From assembly GCA_947058225.1 (NCBI GenBank), contig CAMSGF010000044.1, positions 1 to 6,605 on the forward strand: 6,605 nucleotides of DNA, given 5' to 3'. Below the pieces are notes generated by a model, which searched no databases, had not been told where the DNA came from, and saw only the letters and a list, made by a program, of their open reading frames with translations. Source of the stretch: an uncultured Eubacteriaceae bacterium (GTDB lineage Bacteria; Bacillota; Clostridia; Eubacteriales; Anaerofustaceae). Made by a program: the position numbers and the translations under genes. Below, piece by piece: positions 1 through 5,070 of the stretch. The stretch's first letter is position 1. Each line of letters begins with the position of its first letter.

Positions 1-221
1 CAAGAAAAAAAGGACTTAAAATGATTGAATATTTTCCTGACTATAAAAAGTATGGAAGAAGTACACCGTAAAAAAGGAATATATCAATAATAGAGGAAGC
101 TGATCAGGTTCTTGCATTTTGGGACGGAAAATCAAGGGGAACTAAATTCGTTATAGATAAGTGCAAGAGAATGAATAGACCTGTAAAAATTGTTACATTC
201 AAAGATAAAATTAATAAGTAA
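1..221 (+). pseudogene. Decayed SLOG-family (YspA/DprA-like Rossmann) protein, C-terminal part, with in-frame stop
   Basis: One frame (codons beginning at positions divisible by 3) reads through from the window's left edge to a TAA at 219-221, broken only by a TAA at 69-71. After that stop it reads IIEEADQVLAFWDGKSRG, then TKFVIDKCKRMNRPVKIV. The block ADxVLAFWDGxSRGT followed by a helix and a short strand is typical of the C-terminal half of SLOG-superfamily proteins, which bind nucleotides or related ligands. Before the stop, IEYFPDYKKYGRSTP also fits that family. A single substitution, for example TTA to TAA, would explain the stop. No start codon follows it until the Met in KRMNR, so a functional C-terminal product is unlikely. 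The 5' end lies outside the window. A related remnant lies at 6375-6486 in the same orientation. The family call is from motif recognition; substrate and role are unknown. Confidence 0.68.
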
Positions 222-320
222 TATAGATTAAAAATAGACAATGTGTCCTAAAACAGAATAATAATTAAAATAATCATACACAGTTTTTTGTTATTTTATT
301 GATAAATTTTAACCTTAATA
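222..320. other. AT-rich non-coding spacer
   Basis: The stretch from the SLOG remnant stop to the duplicated repeat has no open frame with a ribosome binding site, and I see no strong hairpin or promoter in it. With the repeat region at 321-537 it makes up the non-coding gap of just over 300 bases before the acetyltransferase stop codon. Confidence 0.5.
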
Positions 321-327
321 AGCAGTG

Positions 328-404
328 ACGGCTTACGCCATATAAAAAAACATCAACAAAAACTTTCATAAGCAAGCTTATTTTCGTTTTACTGATACTT
401 TTAT
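328..404 (-). repeat. Left copy of the structured repeat (two hairpins)
   Basis: On the minus strand, positions 341-328 form a 5-bp stem (A-T, T·G wobble, two G-C pairs and C-G) closed by a GTAA loop, which fits the GNRA tetraloop class. The AT hairpin spans 344-404. Its apex is ATAAGC-AA-GCTTAT (368-381), with a middle stem AAAAC/GTTTT. The outer arms are only partly complementary (CATCAA against CTGATA), so this copy has lost some terminator quality compared with the right copy. Confidence 0.5.
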
Positions 405-468
405 TTTTTATGTGCAGTGCGCACTTCGTAAACACTTCGTGTTTCCTCAGTGACGTCTCGCGCCGTAT

Positions 469-529
469 AAAAAAACATCAACAAAAACTTTTATAAACAG
501 GTTTATTTCAGTTTTATTGATGTTTTTTT
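469..529 (-). terminator. Long hairpin terminator for the amylase-acetyltransferase unit
   Basis: The outer arms AAAAAAACATCAA (469-481) and TTGATGTTTTTTT (517-529) are perfectly complementary over 13 bp. Inside them are AAAACT/AGTTTT and an apical ATAAAC-AG-GTTTAT. Read on the minus strand, the hairpin begins 12 bases after the acetyltransferase stop codon and ends in seven U's, as expected of an intrinsic terminator. The flanking A and T runs mean it could also stop transcription coming from the left. It is the right copy of the duplicated repeat. Confidence 0.75.
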
Positions 530-540
530 GCACTGCTCTT

Positions 541-1116
541 TTAGCAAAGTTTTGCGTTATAGATGTTTAATGGCCTTTTGTTCGTTTTGTATGCTTTGTC
601 TAAAGAAAAGTTTCCGTAAATTTTTTCAAAGCTTCCATCATACAACTCAAGTGCCATAAAGTTTTCAAGGCTTCCCCCGTCCGATAGCATAATTTGGTAG
701 CAGTCTGCGTTTTTGAAATTAAACTTCCTGCTGTACTCTTCTTCCGCAAATGTTAAAATTCCGCTAAAGCCCATAGTTTTTGCCTTTTCTATCGCATATT
801 CTACGAGCAGCTTGCCAATTCCCTTATTTTGATAATCGGGGTCTACACACACTGTGCCTAAAAACAATACTTCAAATTTTTTACCTTCAAAATTTTTCAC
901 ATATCCTCTTGCAAACATAACGCTTGCAACGATTTTATTATCTTCTGTCTTTGCTATTAAGTCCAAATCTCTTACAAAATCCTTGCCTTTTCTGAAATTT
1001 TTTGCGATTATATGCTCAATCGTATGTTCTTCATAAATTTCAGCATAAGCATTTTTAATTAAATTTTCAACTTCTTTGTAGTCTTTTTCTCTTTCCATTT
1101 CAATAGTTAAGTTCAT
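541..1116 (-). CDS. GNAT-family N-acetyltransferase (YhbS-like)
   Basis: This 191-residue protein has the fold signature of GCN5-related N-acetyltransferases, which move an acetyl group from acetyl-CoA to an amine. The acetyl-CoA-binding motif A is at about residues 88-101 (TVCVDPDYQNKGIG, with Q96, G99 and G101), followed by the helix KLLVEYAIEKAKTMGF. A later segment EEYSRKFNFKNAD (about 126-138) resembles the 'YYxRFGF' element of the YhbS/COG3153 group. There is no signal peptide or membrane segment, so it should be cytoplasmic. The start at 1116 has GAGAGG (1126-1131) nine bases upstream; an ATG 12 bases further upstream is out of frame and soon stops. It lies 65 bp after the amylase with no clear terminator between them, so co-transcription is likely. 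The tandem hairpins follow it. The substrate cannot be inferred; it may be a small molecule or a protein amine. Confidence 0.88.
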   Translation of the reverse strand: MNLTIEMEREKDYKEVENLIKNAYAEIYEEHTIEHIIAKNFRKGKDFVRDLDLIAKTEDNKIVASVMFARGYVKNFEGKKFEVLFLGTVCVDPDYQNKGIGKLLVEYAIEKAKTMGFSGILTFAEEEYSRKFNFKNADCYQIMLSDGGSLENFMALELYDGSFEKIYGNFSLDKAYKTNKRPLNIYNAKLC

Positions 1117-1125
1117 TTTTCATTT

Positions 1126-1131
1126 CCTCTC
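1126..1131 (-). promoter_or_regulatory. Ribosome binding site of the acetyltransferase
   Basis: The minus strand reads GAGAGG nine bases before the ATG at 1116. This supports that start over the out-of-frame ATG between the site and the gene. Confidence 0.65.
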
Positions 1132-1181
1132 TTCAATATTTTTTCATTTTCTTTTTTATAAATTAACCTTAAATTTTCTTT

Positions 1182-2489
1182 TTATCCCATAACTTTTATT
1201 ATCTTCATGCTGTATCCGTCAAGCCTTGTGCATCCAAGCTCCGTTTCTTCTTCGGTTAAAAGGTCTGTTCCTCTTTTAGCTCCTATATCATAATTTATCG
1301 TAAATTCATTTGAATCTATGTTTACCATAAATATAATCTTTTCTCCCTCAAAACACCTGACAAAAGCATACTGCTTATTCGTTAAAAACAATACATTGTA
1401 ATCTCCGTATTTTAACGCTTTTTCTTCTCTTTTTATCTTTGAAAGTCTTGCTATGAGAGAAGTAAGCTCGTTTTGAATCGGTTTATCCACCGCTACCCTG
1501 AGGGCATCATCTCCGTCTTCCTTTCTTCCCTTTTCTCCCCATTCGCTTGCATAATAAATCGATGGGATTCCAGACATCGTAAATAACAATCCATATATTA
1601 ACTTTAAGTGATTTTTATCATTTAATATAGATGCAATTCTTGTAACGTCGTGATTATCCACGAAGTTTAGAAGATGCTTTCCTTTGTACAGTGTCCATTC
1701 CTCAGGGCCGAACTGCCTGTTTAAAGAATGTGCAATTTCAAACATATTAAGTGAGTTAAAACTCGAATAAAGCCCTTTGTAACATTCATAATTCGTCACG
1801 CTGTCTAACATCTCATCATTCATAACCACGTTATAATCTCCATGTAACATTTCTCCGACTAAGAAAAAATCATCCTTTAAGCTATCCACGTGCTGTCTTA
1901 ATCTTCTTATAAAGTTATGGTCCAAAAGATAAGCCACATCAAGCCTTATCCCATCAATATCAAATTCTTCTATCCATCTTTTTACACACTCTAACAAATA
2001 ACAAACCACTTCATCGTTATTTAAGTTGAGTTTTACTAAATCGTAGTGTCCTTCCCATCCCTCATACCAAAGTCCGTCATTGTAATTACTGTTGCCGCCA
2101 AAATCAATATTAAACCAATATCTGTATTTAGAGTTTTCCCTGTTTTTTAAAACATCCTGAAACTGTATAAAATCTCTTCCTACATGATTAAACACTCCGT
2201 CTATTATGACTCTGATACCTTTATCGTGAAACTTTTTTATAAGATTTTTAAAGTCCTCGTTTGTACCAAGCCTGTTATCTATGAGTGTATAGTCTATTGT
2301 GTCATATCCATGTCTTGTCGACTGAAAGACTGGGCAAAAATACACTGCATTTATATTTAATTTATATATATGATCAATAAAATCTTCTATCTTTTTTAAG
2401 CGATTTACCACTTTATAGTCATTTTCTTTAGGTGATGCTGTAAGTCCAAGTGGATATATCTGATATATTACACTATCCTTTTCCCACAT
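1182..2489 (-). CDS. GH13 alpha-amylase-family glycosyl hydrolase, cytoplasmic type
   Basis: This 435-residue enzyme is predicted to act on alpha-glucosidic bonds in maltodextrins or glycogen-like glucans. All conserved GH13 regions are present; numbering below counts three extra residues of the longer frame. Region I is DGVFNH (100-105). Region II is GIRLDVAY (183-190), with Arg185 and the nucleophile Asp187. Region III is GEMLHG, with general acid Glu216. Region IV is FVDNHD (279-284), with Asp284. The (beta/alpha)8 barrel spans roughly residues 10-345, followed by a short C-terminal beta domain. There is no signal peptide, no N-terminal CBM34-like domain and no starch-binding domain, which fits an intracellular maltodextrin-degrading enzyme rather than a secreted amylase. 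The start is set at the ATG at 2489, because the alternative GTG at 2498 lies within the AGAGGTG ribosome binding site. Its own promoter is at 2520-2547, and the acetyltransferase follows. Exact specificity (alpha-amylase, cyclomaltodextrinase-like or maltodextrin glucosidase) is not decidable here. Confidence 0.92.
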   Translation of the reverse strand: MWEKDSVIYQIYPLGLTASPKENDYKVVNRLKKIEDFIDHIYKLNINAVYFCPVFQSTRHGYDTIDYTLIDNRLGTNEDFKNLIKKFHDKGIRVIIDGVFNHVGRDFIQFQDVLKNRENSKYRYWFNIDFGGNSNYNDGLWYEGWEGHYDLVKLNLNNDEVVCYLLECVKRWIEEFDIDGIRLDVAYLLDHNFIRRLRQHVDSLKDDFFLVGEMLHGDYNVVMNDEMLDSVTNYECYKGLYSSFNSLNMFEIAHSLNRQFGPEEWTLYKGKHLLNFVDNHDVTRIASILNDKNHLKLIYGLLFTMSGIPSIYYASEWGEKGRKEDGDDALRVAVDKPIQNELTSLIARLSKIKREEKALKYGDYNVLFLTNKQYAFVRCFEGEKIIFMVNIDSNEFTINYDIGAKRGTDLLTEEETELGCTRLDGYSMKIIKVMG

Positions 2490-2495
2490 AATTAA

Positions 2496-2503
2496 CACCT
2501 CTT
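2496..2503 (-). promoter_or_regulatory. Ribosome binding site that decides the amylase start
   Basis: The minus strand reads AGAGGTG, then TTAATT, then ATG. AGAGG lies eight bases before the ATG at 2489. The GTG nine bases upstream, which would add the residues MLI, shares bases with the binding site itself and has no site of its own. Confidence 0.7.
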
Positions 2504-2519
2504 TTTATAATTTGGTATC

Positions 2520-2547
2520 ATTATATTAGTTTTTTCAAAAAAAGCAA
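2520..2547 (-). promoter_or_regulatory. Likely sigma-A-type promoter of the amylase
   Basis: On the minus strand, a perfect -10 TATAAT (2525-2520) is preceded at 16 bp by TTGCTT (2547-2542), a weak -35. Transcription would begin around 2513, giving a leader of about 24 bases that holds the ribosome binding site. The -10 is exact, but the surroundings are very AT-rich, so chance matches are possible. I see no operator such as a catabolite-repression site. Confidence 0.5.
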
Positions 2548-2745
2548 TTTCAAAAATTATATTTTTTATAAATAAAATTAAAATATTTTTTTATTTTATT
2601 AAGATTATTAAAATATTTTCGTTATATTATTAAGTAAAATCAGAAAATATATTTATATACAAAGTAATTTTTAAAATGTAAAAAAAGTTAAAAATGTTAA
2701 TTTTTTATATATTTGTATATTTTTTAAAAAAGTTTGAACAAAAAT
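2548..2745. other. Extremely AT-rich intergenic spacer
   Basis: This lies between the amylase promoter and the khpA terminator and consists almost wholly of A and T runs. No frame with a ribosome binding site is visible on either strand and I recognise no RNA gene. Many weak promoter-like matches occur by composition alone, so none is called. Confidence 0.5.
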
Positions 2746-2783
2746 AAAAAATGCTTTAAATAACAATATTTAAAGCATTTTTT
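2746..2783 (-). terminator. Intrinsic terminator of the ylxM-ffh-rpsP-khpA operon
   Basis: The arms AAAAAATGCTTTAAAT (2746-2761) and ATTTAAAGCATTTTTT (2768-2783) are perfectly complementary over 16 bp around a 6-base loop. On the minus strand the structure begins one base after the khpA stop codon (2787-2785) and ends in a U-rich run. The symmetry of the A and T runs makes it potentially bidirectional. It closes the operon after khpA. Confidence 0.85.
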
Positions 2784-2784
2784 A

Positions 2785-3015
2785 TTATTCTTCAATATCT
2801 AACACAACTCTCTTGTTGTTTTTTATCGCCATTGATTTTAATATAGTCCTTATTGATTTTGCGATTCTTCCCTGCTTTCCTATGACTTTTCCCATATCAT
2901 CGGGAGCAACCTTTAGCTTTATTACGATAAGTCCGTCTTTGTTGGTGGAAGTAACCTGAACATCGTCGGGGCTGTCGACCAAACTCTTTGCTATTTTTTC
3001 TATAAGCTGTTCCAT
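2785..3015 (-). CDS. khpA: KhpA, small KH-domain RNA-binding protein (YlqC family)
   Basis: The 76-residue product is a single KH domain. The RNA-binding loop is VIGKQGR at residues 44-50, with GxxG formed by G46 and G49. It is followed by the helix IAKSIRTILKSMAIK and the last strand KRVVLDIEE. Length and sequence match the 75-80 residue KhpA/YlqC family. In Gram-positive bacteria this family partners KhpB (EloR/Jag), binds RNA, and affects cell elongation and division; that role comes from family knowledge. The gene begins 15 bp after the rpsP stop, and its ribosome binding site (GGATGGG) lies just after that stop, so translation is probably linked. It is the last gene before the terminator. 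Confidence 0.93.
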   Translation of the reverse strand: MEQLIEKIAKSLVDSPDDVQVTSTNKDGLIVIKLKVAPDDMGKVIGKQGRIAKSIRTILKSMAIKNNKRVVLDIEE

Positions 3016-3030
3016 AGAATTTTACCCATC

Positions 3031-3270
3031 CTATATAATCCCGTTTTCTTTAAACAGCTTTTTAACCGTATCTGTAGGAAGAGCTCCTTTTTCCAACCAC
3101 GCCTTTGCTCTTTCCGCGTTGATTTCGATGCTCTTTTCCCCAACAGGCTTGTAGTGTCCGATTTCTTCGATTGATTTTCCATCCCTTGCTGTGTTGATGT
3201 CTGCTACCACAATTCTGTAATAAGGTTTCTTTTTAGCACCCATTCTCTTTAATCTGATTTTTACTGACAT
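3031..3270 (-). CDS. rpsP: 30S ribosomal protein bS16
   Basis: The 79-residue protein opens with [20 protein letters not shown], the characteristic bS16 start. It continues with [20 protein letters not shown] and a C-terminal [16 protein letters not shown] segment. bS16 binds 16S rRNA and is needed for assembly of the small ribosomal subunit. The length is normal for Firmicutes. AAGGAG (3278-3283) sits seven bases before the ATG. The gene follows ffh by 33 bp and precedes khpA by 15 bp, which is the standard Firmicutes order. Confidence 0.98.
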   Translation of the reverse strand: MSVKIRLKRMGAKKKPYYRIVVADINTARDGKSIEEIGHYKPVGEKSIEINAERAKAWLEKGALPTDTVKKLFKENGII

Positions 3271-3303
3271 ATTAATTCTCCTTGTTTTTTTATTTATTTT
3301 AAA

Positions 3304-4632
3304 CTACATAAAAGGAAATTTTTTAAGTGAAAATTTGCCTTTGTTTGAGTTTAATTGCTTCATTAATTTTTTGCTTTGTTCAAACCCCGTTAAAAGTTTG
3401 TTCACATCGCTTACATTTGTTCCGCTTCCAAGTGCAATCCTCTTTCTTCTGGACGCATTTATTATCGATGGGTTTAGCCTTTCTTTTTTCGTCATAGACT
3501 GAATTATCGCCTTTTGCCTTACCATCTGCTTTTCATCGACATTTAATGCTTTCATCGCTTTGTTGTTCATCCCTGGCATCATAGATAAAATTCCTTCAAT
3601 TCCACCCATCTTGTTCATATTTTCCATCTGGTCTAAAAAGTCCTCTAATGTAAATGCGTTTTTACGCATCTTTTCTTCGAGCTTTTTGGTTTCTTCCCTG
3701 TCATATGCTTCTTCTGCTTTTTCTATGAGGGATAACATATCTCCCATTCCAAGTATCCTTGAAGCTACTCTGTCAGGATGAAAAACTTCAAAGTCCTCCA
3801 TTTTTTCTCCGTTTGCCGCAAAGAAAATCGGAACTTTTGTGATGTATGTTACACTTAGCGCTGCCCCGCCTCTTGCATCAGAATCAAGCTTTGTTAAGAT
3901 AAATCCCGTAAGGGATAGATTTTCATTAAATGCTTTTGCAGCGTCCACTGCCTGTTGCCCCATAAGAGCGTCTATTACGAATAATGTTTCATCGGGGTTT
4001 ATCGCTTCTTTAACCAAAACCGCCTCGTTCATCATCTCTTCGTCAACGTGCTGCCTTCCCGCCGTATCTATGATTATTACATCAAACCCTTTTTTCTTTC
4101 CATACTTAACCGCCTCTTTTGCGATTTTTTGTGCAGGAGTGTTTTCCCTATGATAAACTTCAATATCTATACTCTCCCCAAGCACTTTTAGCTGGTCTAC
4201 GGCTGCGGCTCTGTGAATATCGCACGCTGCGAACAATACCTTTTTATTTTGCTTTTCCTTTAAATATTTTCCAAGCTTTCCTATGCTGGTGGTTTTTCCA
4301 CTACCCTGCACACCGACAACCATCAAAACAGTAGAATCACTGCCTTTTAATTTAAGCGTTTCGCCCTTTCCCCCAAGCAGTGTTATCAGTTCTTCATTTA
4401 CAAGTTTTATAACCTGTTGTGCGGGAGTTAAGCTTTTTAAAACTTCTTCCCCCATGCATTTTTCTTTTAGCCTTTTGCTGAAGTCTTTAACTACCTTATA
4501 GTTTACGTCTGCTTCCAAAAGCGACATTCTTATCTCTCTAAGACACGATTCTATATCTTTTTCTGTAAGCTTTCCCTTGCCCTTTAATTTTTTAAATGTT
4601 TCTTGTAGTTTTTCCGATAAAGAAGAAAACAT
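3304..4632 (-). CDS. ffh: Signal recognition particle GTPase Ffh (SRP54)
   Basis: The 442-residue protein is the SRP54 homologue that binds signal peptides of nascent membrane and secreted proteins and docks with FtsY. The N domain covers about residues 1-90. The G domain (about 100-295) shows the P-loop GVQGSGKTT (107-115), the DIHRAAAVDQL element (138-148), DTAGR (189-193), TKLD (247-250) and FHPDRVASRILGMGD (284-298). The methionine-rich M domain follows, with MMPGMN (351-356) and the SRP-RNA-binding signature RRKRIALGSGT (395-405). The protein ends KKFPFM. The IBD motif has Ala where many homologues have Pro (RPAA becomes RAAA), a mild variant. AAGGAG (4640-4645) overlaps the ylxM stop and lies seven bases before the ATG, so the two genes are tightly coupled. 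Confidence 0.98.
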   Translation of the reverse strand: MFSSLSEKLQETFKKLKGKGKLTEKDIESCLREIRMSLLEADVNYKVVKDFSKRLKEKCMGEEVLKSLTPAQQVIKLVNEELITLLGGKGETLKLKGSDSTVLMVVGVQGSGKTTSIGKLGKYLKEKQNKKVLFAACDIHRAAAVDQLKVLGESIDIEVYHRENTPAQKIAKEAVKYGKKKGFDVIIIDTAGRQHVDEEMMNEAVLVKEAINPDETLFVIDALMGQQAVDAAKAFNENLSLTGFILTKLDSDARGGAALSVTYITKVPIFFAANGEKMEDFEVFHPDRVASRILGMGDMLSLIEKAEEAYDREETKKLEEKMRKNAFTLEDFLDQMENMNKMGGIEGILSMMPGMNNKAMKALNVDEKQMVRQKAIIQSMTKKERLNPSIINASRRKRIALGSGTNVSDVNKLLTGFEQSKKLMKQLNSNKGKFSLKKFPFM

Positions 4633-4639
4633 ATTTTTG

Positions 4640-4645
4640 CTCCTT
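4640..4645 (-). promoter_or_regulatory. ffh ribosome binding site overlapping the ylxM stop codon
   Basis: On the minus strand the ylxM stop TAA (4646-4644) runs into AAGGAG, which serves ffh seven bases downstream. Ribosomes ending ylxM uncover or occupy the ffh start region, an arrangement that suggests coupled translation. Confidence 0.7.
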
Positions 4646-4973
4646 ATAGATTTTCTTTTATATCATATAAAAGTTCTTTTAATTTTTTTGTATCAGTTTG
4701 TTTTGTATCTAAAATTTCTTCCATTTTTTCTATTTTTTTAAGGTTCTTTTTGTATTTATCAAATAATTTTAACTTTTCATCGTAGGAATATATGATACTT
4801 TCTCCTCTTTTTAACATATCATAAACTCCCTGACGTGATATATTAAGAAGTTTTGCTATTTCACTTATAGATAAATTCTCGCTGTAATACATATTTAAAA
4901 CCTCACTTTGCTTATCGGTTAAAAGCGAAGAATATATATCTATTAAATATGACATAATAAAAAACTTTTCCAT
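4644..4973 (-). CDS. ylxM: YlxM/p13-like helix-turn-helix protein, putative SRP regulator
   Basis: The 109-residue protein is of the UPF0122 family. The N-terminal DKQSEVLNMYYSENLSISEI segment is followed by AKLLNISRQGVYDMLKRGE (about residues 38-56), a sigma-70 region-4-like helix-turn-helix. The C-terminal part is lysine- and glutamate-rich and probably coiled-coil. YlxM is nearly always encoded just upstream of ffh in Firmicutes and has been linked to SRP function in streptococci. There is an 11-bp gap to ffh. The start at 4973 is chosen because TGAGGA lies just upstream (about 4978-4983); the internal Met7 has no such site. A strong promoter is at 4997-5025. Confidence 0.92.
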   Translation of the reverse strand: MEKFFIMSYLIDIYSSLLTDKQSEVLNMYYSENLSISEIAKLLNISRQGVYDMLKRGESIIYSYDEKLKLFDKYKKNLKKIEKMEEILDTKQTDTKKLKELLYDIKENL

Positions 4974-4996
4974 AATATCCTCAAAATACGATTGTT

Positions 4997-5025
4997 ATTC
5001 TATCAAAAAGGGAAAATTATGTCAA
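4997..5025 (-). promoter_or_regulatory. Near-consensus sigma-A promoter of the ylxM-ffh-rpsP-khpA operon
   Basis: On the minus strand TTGACA (5025-5020), a 17-bp spacer and TAGAAT (5002-4997) form an almost perfect housekeeping promoter. Transcription would begin about 4990, leaving a leader of roughly 17 bases with the ylxM ribosome binding site. I see no operator. Confidence 0.85.
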
Positions 5026-5035
5026 GTGTTTTTGC

Positions 5036-5063
5036 TTTACAAAATTTATTTTTTATGTTAAAT
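5036..5063 (+). promoter_or_regulatory. Possible promoter of the Y-family polymerase
   Basis: TTTACA (5036-5041), a 16-bp spacer and TTAAAT (5058-5063) give a moderate sigma-A match. Initiation about seven bases later would fall at or next to the ATG at 5071. An alternative pair is TTGCTT (5032-5037) with TATGTT (5054-5059), also 16 bp apart. I saw no GAACnnnnGTTC-type LexA box, so SOS control is not supported. Confidence 0.4.
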
Positions 5064-5070
5064 TTAATCT

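Larger units (their letters stand above)
321..537. repeat. Tandemly duplicated structured intergenic repeat bounded by a 7-bp inverted repeat
   Basis: Two direct copies, 323-403 and 448-528, align without gaps at a 125-bp offset and match at about 67 of 81 positions by eye. Each has CAGTGACG at its left end, a small GC hairpin, seven A's, and a long AT hairpin. The whole block is bounded by AGCAGTG (321-327) and its reverse complement CACTGCT (531-537). Between the copies lie a 10-bp palindrome AGTGCGCACT (416-425) and a short hairpin AAACAC-TTC-GTGTTT (430-444). It may be a small intergenic repeat family or a duplicated terminator module. No transposase is present, so if it is mobile it would depend on one encoded elsewhere. 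Confidence 0.65.

Noticed and set aside
323..528. CRISPR-like array
   Set aside because: There are only two units of about 80 bp with hairpins ending in T runs, and no short repeats with unique spacers or cas genes.
2490..2498. GTG start that would extend the amylase by three residues
   Set aside because: The GTG overlaps the AGAGGTG ribosome binding site of the ATG at 2489 and has no site of its own.
2548..2745. Replication origin or RNA gene in the AT-rich spacer
   Set aside because: I saw no DnaA-box cluster, tRNA-like fold or conserved motif; only AT-rich composition supports it.
3000..3182. A 60-codon minus-strand frame overlapping rpsP and khpA
   Set aside because: It is an out-of-frame shadow of rpsP, with no family resemblance.
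3560..4501. Several plus-strand open frames of 70-100 codons inside ffh
   Set aside because: They lie antisense to the highly conserved ffh gene, have no recognisable domains and no convincing ribosome binding sites.
4974..5070. SOS (LexA) box controlling the polymerase
   Set aside because: No GAACnnnnGTTC-like palindrome was seen in the intergenic region.
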